DNA of 64,000 nucleotides from Comamonadaceae bacterium (GTDB lineage Bacteria > Pseudomonadota > Gammaproteobacteria > Burkholderiales > Burkholderiaceae_C). The position numbers were made by a program, and so were the translations under genes. The notes beneath the pieces are model-generated. The model was not told the origin of the DNA, did not search any database, and saw only the letters and a list, made by a program, of their open reading frames with translations. The stretch lies in NCBI GenBank assembly GCA_027484575.1, contig JAIXSQ010000010.1, forward strand, positions 124,001-188,000, written 5' to 3'. Shown in pieces: positions 36,747 to 44,484 of the stretch. Position 1 is the stretch's first letter. Every line of letters begins with the position of its first letter.

Positions 36747-37955
36747 ATGGCGCGCCTTCCGCCCCTGCGCACCGGCCACGCCCTGCGGCTGCTCGAAGGC
36801 AGCGGCGAGCTGTTCCCGGCGCTGGTCGCCGCGCTGGACGCCGCGCGCCACGAGGCCTGGCTGGAGAGCTACATCGTCGATTTCACCGGCGCGGGCGCCG
36901 AGGTGGGCTGGGCGCTGGAGCGCGCCGCCCGCCGCGGCGTGCAGGTGCGGGTGCTGGCCGACGGCTACGGCACGCCGGCGGTGCCGCCGGCCTGGCGCGA
37001 GCGGCTGCTGGCCAGCGGGGTGCAGTGGCGGTCCTACGCGCCGCCGGGCCGCTTCGGCGTGCTGGCGCCGGCCAGCTGGCGGCGGCTGCACCGCAAGCTG
37101 TGCGTCGTCGACGGCGAGGTCGCGTACTGCGGCGGCATCAACATCCTGGACGACCTGCACGACCCCAACCACGGCGCGCTCGAGGCGCCGCGGCTGGACT
37201 TCGCGGTCGAGGTGCGCGGCCCGCTGGTGGCGCAGGCGCGCGAGGCGGTGGGCGTCCTGTGGGCGCGGCTGCGGGCCTACGAGGACCTGCGGCGCGGCCA
37301 CCTGGCCGGCGCGCTGGGCACGCTGCGCGGGCTGCGGCAGCCGCCGGCCCCGCCGCCGCGTGCACGCGGCCCGGGCGCCCGGGCCACGCTGCTGCTGCGC
37401 GACAACCTGCGCCACCGCAGCGACATCGAGCGCGCCTACCTGCGCGCCTTCGCCCGCGCGCGCGGGGAGATCCTTGTGGCCAACGCCTACTTCGTGCCGG
37501 GCCGCCGCATGCGGGCGGTGCTGGTCGCCGCCGCCCGGCGCGGCGTGCGCGTGGTGCTGCTGCTGCAGGGCCGCTACGAATACTTCATGCAGTACTACGC
37601 CAGCCGCCCGGTGCTGGGCGACCTGCTGGAGGCGGGCGTCGAGATCCACGAGTACGCGGCCAGCTTCCTGCATGCCAAGGTGGCGGTGGTCGACGGCCGC
37701 TGGGCCACGGTGGGCTCGTCCAACCTCGACCCGCTGTCGCTGCTGCTGGCACGCGAGGCCAACGTGGCGGTCGAGGACGCCGCCTTCGCGGCCGGGTTGC
37801 GCGCGCGGCTGCTGCATGCGGTGGCGCACGAAGGGCGGGCGCTGGTGGCCGAGGCGCACGCCCGGCGCCCCTGGCGCGAGCGGCTGCTCGAGCGGCTGGC
37901 GCTCGTCGTGATGCGGCTGGCGCTGGCGGTGCAGGGCCGCAGGGGGTGGTGGTGA
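36747..37955 (+). CDS. clsB: cardiolipin synthase B (phospholipase D family)
   Basis: This 402-residue protein condenses phospholipids to cardiolipin at the inner membrane. Both phospholipase D HKD motifs are present: HRKLCVVDGEVAYCGGIN at about 115 and HAKVAVVDGRWATVGSSNLD at about 308. NILDDLHDPNH and QGRYEYFMQYYASRP are typical of the ClsB/YbhO subgroup. No long N-terminal membrane helices are seen, as expected for ClsB. It begins 6 bases after the EEP gene, its usual partner, and its stop overlaps the GTG start of the exonuclease gene. Confidence 0.92.
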   Translation: MARLPPLRTGHALRLLEGSGELFPALVAALDAARHEAWLESYIVDFTGAGAEVGWALERAARRGVQVRVLADGYGTPAVPPAWRERLLASGVQWRSYAPPGRFGVLAPASWRRLHRKLCVVDGEVAYCGGINILDDLHDPNHGALEAPRLDFAVEVRGPLVAQAREAVGVLWARLRAYEDLRRGHLAGALGTLRGLRQPPAPPPRARGPGARATLLLRDNLRHRSDIERAYLRAFARARGEILVANAYFVPGRRMRAVLVAAARRGVRVVLLLQGRYEYFMQYYASRPVLGDLLEAGVEIHEYAASFLHAKVAVVDGRWATVGSSNLDPLSLLLAREANVAVEDAAFAAGLRARLLHAVAHEGRALVAEAHARRPWRERLLERLALVVMRLALAVQGRRGWW

Positions 37956-39025
37956 CCGCGCCCGGCGACCTCGTCGTGCAGCGGCCCGAGGGGCTGTACT
38001 GCCCGCCGGGCGACTTCTACATCGACCCCTGGCGGCCGGTCGACCGCGCCGTCATCACCCATGCCCATGCCGACCACGCGCGGGTGGGCCACGGCCACTA
38101 CCTGGCCGCGGCGCCGGCCGAGGGCGTGCTGCGTGCCCGGCTGGGCGAGATCACCCTGCAGACGCTGCCCTACGGCCAGGCGATCACCCACCACGGCGTG
38201 ACCGTGTCGCTGCACCCGGCCGGCCACGTGCTGGGCTCGGCCCAGGTGCGGCTGGAGCATCGCGGGCAGGTCTGGGTGGCCAGCGGCGACTACAAGGTGG
38301 CCCCCGACCCGACCTGCGCGCCGTTCGAGCCGGTGCGCTGCGACGTCTTCATCACCGAGTCGACCTTCGGCCTGCCGATCTACCGCTGGAAGAGCGACGC
38401 GGCGCTCTATGCCGAGGTGAACGCCTGGTGGTCGGCCAACGCGGCGGCGGGGCGCGCCAGCGTGCTGGGCTGCTACAGCTTCGGCAAGGCGCAGCGCGTG
38501 CTGGCCGGGGTCGATGCGTCCATCGGCCCGATCGTCGTGCACGGCGCGGTGCGGCCGCTCAACGACGCCTACCGCGCCGCCGGCGTGGCGCTGCCGCCCA
38601 CCGCGCTGGTCACCGAGGTCGCCGACAAGGCCAGCCTGCGGCGCGCGCTGGTGGTGTGCCCGCCCTCGGCGGTGGCCAGCACCTGGCTGCGGCGCTTCGG
38701 CGAGGTGGACACCGCCTTCGCCAGCGGCTGGATGCAGCTGCGCGGCGCCCGGCGGCGCGGCGGCTGGGACCGCGGCTTCGTGCTGTCCGACCATGCCGAC
38801 TGGCCCGGCCTGCAGTCGGCCATCGGCGCCACCGGCGCGCAGCGGGTGATCGTCACCCACGGCAGCGTGCCGGTGCTGGTGCGCTGGCTCCAGGACCAGG
38901 GGCTGCAGGCCGAGGCCTTCGCCACCGAGTACGGCGACGACGCGGTCGAGGCCGATGCGGCGCCGGAGGCCACGCCCGGCGCCGGCTCCGAGGCGCCGGC
39001 CGGCGGCGCGGGGCCCGCCGCATGA
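37952..39025 (+). CDS. ligase-associated DNA exonuclease (metallo-beta-lactamase / CPSF-like)
   Basis: The 357-residue cytosolic nuclease starts with GTG inside the clsB stop (GTGA). The metallo-beta-lactamase motif is THAHADHARVGHGHY (about 38-52). Other CPSF-type marks are HPAGHVLGSAQVRL, VASGDYKV, TESTFGLPIY, GCYSFGKAQRVL, LSDHADW and VTHGS. An Ala/Pro/Glu-rich tail follows from about 325. The family acts with an ATP-dependent DNA ligase, an Lhr-like helicase and a phosphoesterase in a predicted repair complex. It overlaps the ligase gene by ATGA, but the helicase is 22 kb away. Confidence 0.92.
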   Translation: MTAPGDLVVQRPEGLYCPPGDFYIDPWRPVDRAVITHAHADHARVGHGHYLAAAPAEGVLRARLGEITLQTLPYGQAITHHGVTVSLHPAGHVLGSAQVRLEHRGQVWVASGDYKVAPDPTCAPFEPVRCDVFITESTFGLPIYRWKSDAALYAEVNAWWSANAAAGRASVLGCYSFGKAQRVLAGVDASIGPIVVHGAVRPLNDAYRAAGVALPPTALVTEVADKASLRRALVVCPPSAVASTWLRRFGEVDTAFASGWMQLRGARRRGGWDRGFVLSDHADWPGLQSAIGATGAQRVIVTHGSVPVLVRWLQDQGLQAEAFATEYGDDAVEADAAPEATPGAGSEAPAGGAGPAA

Positions 39026-40731
39026 AGCAGTTCGCGCAGCTGTACGCGCAGCTGGATGCGACCACCTCGACCAAGGCCAAGGTCGAGGCGCTGCAGCGCT
39101 ACTTCGGCGCCGCCCCGGCGCCCGACGCGGCCTGGGCGGTGTACTTCCTGGCCGGCGGCAAGCCACGCCAAGTGGTGCCGATGGCGCTGCTGGCCGAACT
39201 CGCGCGCGAGGAGGCCGGCCTGCCCGGCTGGCTGTTCGACGAGTGCTACCAGGCGGTGGGCGACCTGGCCGAGACCATCGCGCTGGTGCTGCCGCTGGCC
39301 GACGGCGACAGCGCCCTGGGGCTGGCCGACTGGATGGAGCAGCGCCTGCTGCCGCTGCGCGGCCTGCCCCCGGCCGAGGTGGCGCCGCGGGTGCGGGCCT
39401 GGTGGCGCGAGCTGGACGCGACCGGCCGCTTCCTGCTGGCCAAGCTGGTGGGCGGGGGCTTCCGCGTGGGCGTGAGCAGGCTGCTGGTGCAGCGGGCCCT
39501 GGCCGGCCACAGCGGGGTGGATGCCAAGCGCATCGCGCAACGCATGATGGGCTACACCGACGGCCGCCAGCTGCCCACCGCCGCCCGCTACCAGGCGCTG
39601 GTGGCGCAGGCCGCGGACGGCGAGGGTGGCGCGGGCGAGGCGCCGGCCGACCCCGGCCAGCCCTATCCCTTCTTCCTGGCCCACCAGCTCGACGGGCCGG
39701 TGGGCGAGTTCGCCGCCCGCCTGGGGCCCACCAGCGACTGGCAGGTCGAGTGGAAGTACGACGGCATCCGCGGGCAGGTGGTCAAGCGCGCCGGTCGCGT
39801 GTGGGTGTGGTCGCGCGGCGAGGACCTGGTGACCGACCGCTTTCCCGAGATCGTGGCGCTGGCCCAGCCGCTGCCCGACGGCACCGTGCTCGACGGCGAG
39901 ATCCTGGTCTGGCAGGACGGCCGGCCCGGCCCGTTCGCGCTGCTGCAGCAGCGCATCGGCCGCAAGACCGTCACGAAGAAGGTGCTGGCCGACGCGCCCG
40001 TGTCCTTCCTGGCCTACGACCTGCTGGAGGCGGGCGGGCAGGACCTGCGCGGCCTGCCGCAGCACGCCCGCCGGGCGCGGCTGGAGGCGGTGCTGGCCGG
40101 CGGCACGATCCCGGTCTCGCCCGTGGAGACCGCGCCCGACTGGGCCGGCTTCGCCGACCTGCGGGCCCGCTCGCGCGCGCAGTCGGTCGAGGGGCTGATG
40201 CTCAAGCACCGCGAGGCCGCCTACGGCACCGGGCGCACCAAGGCCGAGGGCACCTGGTGGAAGTGGAAGATCGACCCGATGGCGATCGACTGCGTGCTGG
40301 TCTACGCCCAGGCCGGGCACGGCCGCCGCGCCTCGGTCTACACCGACTACACCTTCGCGGTCTGGAACCGGCCGCCGGCCGATGCGGCAGAGGCCGAGGC
40401 AGTGCTCGAGGCGATCGCGCGGCGCGAGCCGCCGCAGCCCGGCGCGCTGCAGCTGGTGCCCTTCGCCAAGGCCTACTCGGGCCTGACCGATGCCGAGTTC
40501 CGCCAGGTCGATGCGGTGATCCGCCGCAGCACGGTCGAGAAGTTCGGCCCGGTGCGCAGCGTGCGGCCCTCGCTGGTGTTCGAGCTGGGCTTCGAGGGCA
40601 TCCAGCGCAGCGGCCGGCACAGGAGCGGGATCGCGGTGCGCTTTCCGCGCATGCTGCGCATCCGGCACGACAAGCCGCTGCACGAGGCCGACACGCTGGC
40701 CCACTTGGAGGCGCTGCTGCAGGCCGCCTGA
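39022..40731 (+). CDS. ATP-dependent DNA ligase (exonuclease/helicase-associated type)
   Basis: This 569-residue ligase seals nicks with ATP. The N-terminal DNA-binding domain (about 1-200) ends before the adenylation motif EWKYDGIRGQ (lysine at about 245). Motif Ia/III SRGEDLVTDRFPE, motif IIIa GEILVWQ, motif IV VEGLMLKH and motif V WWKWKIDPM follow. The C-terminal OB domain contains YTDYTFAVWNRPP and VFELGFEGIQRS. It is the second, non-essential type of bacterial ligase, distinct from NAD-dependent LigA. Coupled by ATGA to the exonuclease, it forms half of the lhr-lig-exo module. Confidence 0.93.
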   Translation: MKQFAQLYAQLDATTSTKAKVEALQRYFGAAPAPDAAWAVYFLAGGKPRQVVPMALLAELAREEAGLPGWLFDECYQAVGDLAETIALVLPLADGDSALGLADWMEQRLLPLRGLPPAEVAPRVRAWWRELDATGRFLLAKLVGGGFRVGVSRLLVQRALAGHSGVDAKRIAQRMMGYTDGRQLPTAARYQALVAQAADGEGGAGEAPADPGQPYPFFLAHQLDGPVGEFAARLGPTSDWQVEWKYDGIRGQVVKRAGRVWVWSRGEDLVTDRFPEIVALAQPLPDGTVLDGEILVWQDGRPGPFALLQQRIGRKTVTKKVLADAPVSFLAYDLLEAGGQDLRGLPQHARRARLEAVLAGGTIPVSPVETAPDWAGFADLRARSRAQSVEGLMLKHREAAYGTGRTKAEGTWWKWKIDPMAIDCVLVYAQAGHGRRASVYTDYTFAVWNRPPADAAEAEAVLEAIARREPPQPGALQLVPFAKAYSGLTDAEFRQVDAVIRRSTVEKFGPVRSVRPSLVFELGFEGIQRSGRHRSGIAVRFPRMLRIRHDKPLHEADTLAHLEALLQAA

Positions 40732-40783
40732 GGCGCAAGGCCCCGCGGCTGCGGCCCTTCAAGGGCCGGTGTTAGCATCCTCC

Positions 40784-41518
40784 ATGCTCATGAAAGCCGA
40801 TCTTCCCCCCATGGCCACGCCGGTCGCCGACGAGGGCACGCCCGTGTCGGTGAAGATCCGCGAACGCCTGAAGTCCGCCCGCAAGCGCTTCCATTCCAAC
40901 GACAACATCGCCGACTTCATCGAGCCGGGCGAGCTCGAGAAGCTGCTGGACGAGGTCGAGGACAAGATGAAGGGCGTGCTCGACAGCCTGGTCATCGACA
41001 CCGTCAACGACCACAACACCGGCGACACCGCGCGCCGGGTGGCCAAGATGTACCTGAACGAGGTGTTCCGCGGCCGCTACGTCAAGGCGCCCAACATCAC
41101 CGAGTTCCCCAACGCCGAGCACCTGAACGAGCTGATGATCGTCGGCCCGATCACCGTGCGCTCGGCCTGCAGCCACCACTTCTGCCCGGTCATCGGCAAG
41201 GTGTGGATCGGCGTCATGCCCAACGAGCACACCAACGTCATCGGGCTGTCCAAGTACGCCCGGCTGGCCGAGTGGGTGATGGGCCGCCCGCAGATCCAGG
41301 AAGAGGCCGTGGTGCAGCTGGCCGACCTCATCATGGAAAAGACCCAGCCCGACGGCCTGGCCATCGTGATGGAGGCCAGCCACTACTGCATGGCCTGGCG
41401 TGGCGTGAAGGACATGGACAGCAAGATGATCAACTCGGTCATGCGCGGCGTGTTCCTCAAGGACGCCCCGCTGCGTCGCGAGTTCCTGGCCCTGATCCCC
41501 GGCCGCGGAGGCAACTGA
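40784..41518 (+). CDS. folE: GTP cyclohydrolase I (CSHH variant)
   Basis: The 244-residue enzyme converts GTP to dihydroneopterin triphosphate, the first pterin step. DTVNDHNTGDTARRVAKMYLNEVFRGRY, RSACSHHFCPVIGKVWIGVMPN (zinc ligands C129 and H132 in C-S-H-H), NVIGLSKYARLAEWVMGRPQIQEEAVVQ and EASHYCMAWRGV (third zinc ligand) are read across the fold. The usual CEHH is CSHH with a second Cys at 134, marking a distinct FolE subtype. GTG 40769 and ATG 40790 are alternative starts. No ribosome site; TAGCAT ends 5 bases before the ATG. A BLUF gene follows after 3 bases. Confidence 0.93.
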   Translation: MLMKADLPPMATPVADEGTPVSVKIRERLKSARKRFHSNDNIADFIEPGELEKLLDEVEDKMKGVLDSLVIDTVNDHNTGDTARRVAKMYLNEVFRGRYVKAPNITEFPNAEHLNELMIVGPITVRSACSHHFCPVIGKVWIGVMPNEHTNVIGLSKYARLAEWVMGRPQIQEEAVVQLADLIMEKTQPDGLAIVMEASHYCMAWRGVKDMDSKMINSVMRGVFLKDAPLRREFLALIPGRGGN

Positions 41519-41521
41519 GCC

Positions 41522-41944
41522 ATGCTGGTGCGCCTTCTCTACTGCAGCCGCGCGGTCGACACCGGGCCCGAGGCGATCGAGTCCATCCTGTCGCAGGCCC
41601 GCCAGCACAACCCGGCCTGGGGCATCACCGGCATCCTGTGCTACGGCGGCGGCATCTTCCTGCAGGCCATCGAGGGCGGCCGCATGCCGGTGTCCGAGCT
41701 GTTCGGCTACATCCAGAAGGATGCGCGCCACAAGGACGTGGCCCTGCTGCACTACGAAGAGATCACCGAGCGGCGCTTCGGCGGCTGGACCATGGGCCAG
41801 GTCAACATCAGCAAGCTCAACCACTCGATCCTGCTGAAGTACTCCGAGAAGCCCGAGCTCGACCCGTACTCGGTCTCCGGCCGGGTCTCGCTGGCCCTGC
41901 TCGAGGACCTGATGGCCACCGCCGCGATCTGCGGCCGCGTCTGA
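41522..41944 (+). CDS. BLUF-domain blue-light photoreceptor
   Basis: The 140-residue protein is a stand-alone sensor of blue light using FAD. All key residues of the fold are present: Y7 (LLYCSRA), N30 (QHNPAWGITGIL), Q48 (FLQAIEG), W89 and M91 (RRFGGWTM), giving the Tyr-Gln photoswitch. Residues after about 95 form a short C-terminal helical cap (LEDLMATAAICGRV) with no output domain, so it must signal by protein contact. It starts 3 bases after folE and is followed after 14 bases by a thioesterase gene, so light sensing is encoded in one transcript with pterin synthesis. The target is unknown. Confidence 0.93.
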   Translation: MLVRLLYCSRAVDTGPEAIESILSQARQHNPAWGITGILCYGGGIFLQAIEGGRMPVSELFGYIQKDARHKDVALLHYEEITERRFGGWTMGQVNISKLNHSILLKYSEKPELDPYSVSGRVSLALLEDLMATAAICGRV

Positions 41945-41958
41945 GCGGCCCGGCTGCC

Positions 41959-42390
41959 GTGCACGGGCGCCTGCGCCGCACCCTGGCCTGGGGCGACTGC
42001 GACCCGGCCGGCATCATCTGGTACCCCACCTACTACCGCTGGATGGATGCGGCCAGCTGGGAGCTGCTGGCCGCCGCCGGCTGGACCGCCGCCCGCGTGC
42101 GGGCCGAGCTGGTCAGCATCCCGCTGGTCCATGCGGCCTGCGACTTCCTGGCCTCGCCGACGTACGGCGACACGATCGAGGTGCGCAGCGGCGTCACCCG
42201 CTGGGGCCGCGCCTCCTTCGGCCTGTCGCACGACTTCGTCAGGCTCGCCGACGACGGCGCCGAGACCCTGCTGGCCCGTGGCACCGAGTCGCGCGTCTGG
42301 TGCCGCTACGAGGCCGGCCCCGGCAGCCCGCTGCGCAGCGCGCCGCTGCCGGCCGACCTGCGGGCCGCGCTGGGCGCGCCCTCCGCGTGA
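41959..42390 (+). CDS. 4-hydroxybenzoyl-CoA-type acyl-CoA thioesterase
   Basis: The 143-residue hot-dog-fold protein starts with GTG 14 bases after the BLUF gene. The signature AWGDCDPAGIIWYPTYYRWMDAASWELL contains the catalytic Asp of 4-hydroxybenzoyl-CoA thioesterases (DCDPAGI, about residues 11-22). IPLVHAACDFLASPTYGDTIEV and FGLSHDFVR complete the sheet. It likely hydrolyses an aromatic or short-chain acyl-CoA. Its TGA overlaps the GTG of the DUF429 gene (GTGA). Why it is co-transcribed with a light sensor is not clear; the aromatic hpa operon lies about 1.4 kb away. Confidence 0.85.
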   Translation: MHGRLRRTLAWGDCDPAGIIWYPTYYRWMDAASWELLAAAGWTAARVRAELVSIPLVHAACDFLASPTYGDTIEVRSGVTRWGRASFGLSHDFVRLADDGAETLLARGTESRVWCRYEAGPGSPLRSAPLPADLRAALGAPSA

Positions 42391-43271
42391 GCGCCGACGC
42401 CACCGGGCCGTCGGGGCCCGTGCTGGTGGGCTGCGACTTCTCCAGCAGCCCCTCGCGCCGCAAGCCCGTGGTGCTGGCCTTCGGCCAGCTGCGCCAGGGC
42501 CGGGTGGTGCTCGACCGGCTGGAGCGCCACACCACGCTCGAGGCCTTCGGCCAGTGGCTCGCGCAGCCGGGCGACTGGGTGGGTGGCTTCGACGTGCCCT
42601 TCGGCCTGCCGCGGGCGCTGGTCGAGGCGCTGGGCTGGCCCACCGACTGGCCGGGCTGCATGCGGCACTACACGGGCCTGACCCGCCCGGAGATCCGCGC
42701 CACCTTCCAGGCCTATTGCGACGCGCGGCCGGCGGGATCGAAGTTCGCGCACCGCGCCTTCGACAAGGCCGCCGGCTCCAGCCCGTCGATGAAGTGGGTC
42801 AACCCGCCGGTGGCCTACATGCTGCACGCCGCGGTGCCGCTGCTCCTGCGCGCCGGCGTGCACCTGCCGGGGCTGCACGCCGGTGATCCGCGCCGCGTCG
42901 CGCTGGAGGCCTACCCGGGCCTGCTGGCCCGCGAGCTGGTGCAGCGGCGCAGCTACAAGAACGACGATGCGGGCAAGCACACGCCCGAGCGGCTGATCGC
43001 GCGCAAGGACATCCTCACCGCGCTCGAAGCCGGCCAGACCCGGCTGGGCCTGCGCCTGAAGCTCACGCACGCGCAGCGCGACGCGCTGGTCGCGGACGGC
43101 AGCGGCGACGCGCTCGACGCCGTGCTGTGCCTGGTGCAGGCCGCCTGGGCCGCGCGCGAGGGCGCGCCGCGCTGGGGGCTGCCCGAGGGGGTGGATCCGC
43201 TGGAAGGCTGGATCCTCACCGTGCCGCCCCTCACTCCTCCTCCGGCGCCCCCGTCCCCAGCGTCCCGGTGA
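42387..43271 (+). CDS. DUF429 family protein (RNase H-like fold predicted)
   Basis: The 294-residue soluble protein starts with GTG overlapping the thioesterase stop. VGCDFSSSPSRRKPVVLAFGQL at the N terminus gives an Asp on the first strand. GGFDVPFGLPRALVEALGW, ALEAYPGLLARELV and SGDALDAVLCLVQAAWAA follow the DUF429 pattern, with acidic residues spaced as in RNase H-like or predicted nuclease folds. No experimental role is known to me. Its end overlaps the convergent hpaR tail by 41 bases. It is the last gene of the folE-BLUF transcript unit. Confidence 0.8.
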   Translation: MSADATGPSGPVLVGCDFSSSPSRRKPVVLAFGQLRQGRVVLDRLERHTTLEAFGQWLAQPGDWVGGFDVPFGLPRALVEALGWPTDWPGCMRHYTGLTRPEIRATFQAYCDARPAGSKFAHRAFDKAAGSSPSMKWVNPPVAYMLHAAVPLLLRAGVHLPGLHAGDPRRVALEAYPGLLARELVQRRSYKNDDAGKHTPERLIARKDILTALEAGQTRLGLRLKLTHAQRDALVADGSGDALDAVLCLVQAAWAAREGAPRWGLPEGVDPLEGWILTVPPLTPPPAPPSPASR

Positions 43272-43737
43272 GCCGGTCCAGGATGCCCTGCAGTTCCTGC
43301 AGGAAGTCGTGGCCGACCTGCGCCTCGATCTCCCGGTAGACCGCGTCCACCTGCGGCGCCAGGCGCTTGACCAGCGCGCGGCTGGCCGCCGTCATCGACA
43401 CCAGCACCCGGCGCTGGTCGGCTTCCAGGCGCTCGCGCACCACCAGGTCCAGCGCCTCCATGCGGCCCAGGATGCCGGCCAGGCTGGGGCTGGACAGCGC
43501 GCACAGCCGCACCAGCTCGCGCGGCTCGGTGGGGCCCAGCTCGGCCAGCACGCGCAGGATGCGCCACTGCTGCTCGGTCACGCCGTTGGCGTTGAGCACC
43601 GGCCGGAAGCGCCGGATCACGCTCTCGCGCGCCTGCAGCAGCAGCAGGGGCAGGTTGCGCTGCTCGAAGGCGAGGGCGGCGTCGGCGGGCGGGGAGGGAG
43701 GGATGGCGGTGCGCATGAGATGCCCGGATTCTTGCAT
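43231..43737 (-). CDS. hpaR: MarR-family regulator of homoprotocatechuate degradation
   Basis: This winged-helix repressor of about 168 residues is divergent from hpaG. RNLPLLLLQARESVIRRFRPVLNANGVTEQQWRILRVL, LCALSSPSLAGILGRMEALDLVVRERLEADQRRVLVSMT and YREIEAQVGHDFLQEL match HpaR proteins. It is expected to repress the hpa operon and release on binding homoprotocatechuate or a CoA/aromatic intermediate. ATG 43737 is used; ATG 43716 (MRTAIPP) is an alternative that would leave more room for the shared promoter. Its 3' end overlaps DUF429 tail to tail. Confidence 0.88.
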   Translation of the reverse strand: MQESGHLMRTAIPPSPPADAALAFEQRNLPLLLLQARESVIRRFRPVLNANGVTEQQWRILRVLAELGPTEPRELVRLCALSSPSLAGILGRMEALDLVVRERLEADQRRVLVSMTAASRALVKRLAPQVDAVYREIEAQVGHDFLQELQGILDRLTGTLGTGAPEEE

Positions 43738-43774
43738 CACTCACATCGGAGCGATTAGACTGCTCACATGCGAG
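43732..43774 (+). promoter_or_regulatory. hpaG promoter with paired putative HpaR operators
   Basis: TTGCAT (43732-43737) and TAGACT (43756-43761), 18 bases apart, resemble -35 and -10 boxes. The expected start falls on the hpaG ATG at 43768, with no ribosome site, so the mRNA is probably leaderless. Two related 12-mers, CTCACATCGGAG (43740-43751) and CTCACATGCGAG (43763-43774), differ at two positions and lie 23 bases apart, about two helical turns. The second is a near-perfect palindrome over the start codon. They are strong candidates for HpaR binding. Confidence 0.55.
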
Positions 43775-44484
43775 TGAACGCAAGCCTGCTGAATCCGCTG
43801 CGGCTGGACGGGGTGCCGCAGCCGCTGGCCGCCCTCGGCCTGTCGGGCGTGGTCTACGGCGTCTTCGGCAACGACCCGCGGCTGCTGGCGACGCTGGGTG
43901 ACGCGATGCACCGGCCGCCGTACAAGGCACCGCCGGTCGCGCCGGTGCTCTACGCCAAGCCGCGCAACACCCTGGCGCCCAGCGGCGCGGCCTTCGCGCT
44001 GCCGGCCGGGCAGGGCGGGGAGCTCGGCGCCTGCCTGGGCCTGGTGATCGGACGCACCGCCTGCCGCGTGCCAGCTGCCGAGGCCCTGGACCATGTGGCC
44101 GCCTACCTGGCCGTGGCCGACCTGGGCCTGCCCCAGCCCAGTTACTACCGGCCCAACCTGCGGGCCAGGGCGCGCGACGGCAGCTGCATCGTCGCCACCG
44201 CGCTCACGCCCGCTGCCGGCGTGCCCGACCCCGACGCCCTGGCCGTGCGGGTCCAGGTCGACGGCGCGCTGGCGCAGGACGACAGCACCGCCGGCCGCAC
44301 CCGCGGCGCGGCCCGCCTGCTGGCCGACGTCAGCGCCTTCATGACGCTGCGGCCCGGCGACCTGCTGCTGCTGGGCGCCTCGCATCCGCCGGTGGCGCTG
44401 CAGCCGGGGCAGGCGTTCACGGTCGCCATCGCAGGACTGCCGCCGGTCGAGGGCCGCGTGGTCGTCGAGGGAGCCACGGCATGA
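43768..44484 (+). CDS. hpaG1: HpaG N-terminal-type subunit, fumarylacetoacetate hydrolase family
   Basis: The 238-residue FAH-fold protein corresponds to the N-terminal half of E. coli HpaG/HpcE, the bifunctional decarboxylase/isomerase of homoprotocatechuate breakdown. VVYGVFGNDPRLLATLGDAMHRPPYKAPPVAPVLYAKPRNTL, GLVIGRTACRV, RARDGSCIVATAL and FMTLRPGDLLLLGA show the fold. Here the two halves are separate genes overlapping by ATGA. It acts on 5-oxopent-3-ene-1,2,5-tricarboxylate. The ATG lies inside the putative HpaR operator and is probably leaderless. Confidence 0.88.
   Translation: MRVNASLLNPLRLDGVPQPLAALGLSGVVYGVFGNDPRLLATLGDAMHRPPYKAPPVAPVLYAKPRNTLAPSGAAFALPAGQGGELGACLGLVIGRTACRVPAAEALDHVAAYLAVADLGLPQPSYYRPNLRARARDGSCIVATALTPAAGVPDPDALAVRVQVDGALAQDDSTAGRTRGAARLLADVSAFMTLRPGDLLLLGASHPPVALQPGQAFTVAIAGLPPVEGRVVVEGATA

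Noticed and set aside
43231-43271. Possible frameshift or gene fusion where DUF429 and hpaR overlap
   Set aside because: Both proteins end naturally in low-complexity tails on opposite strands; a 41-base tail-to-tail overlap is normal.
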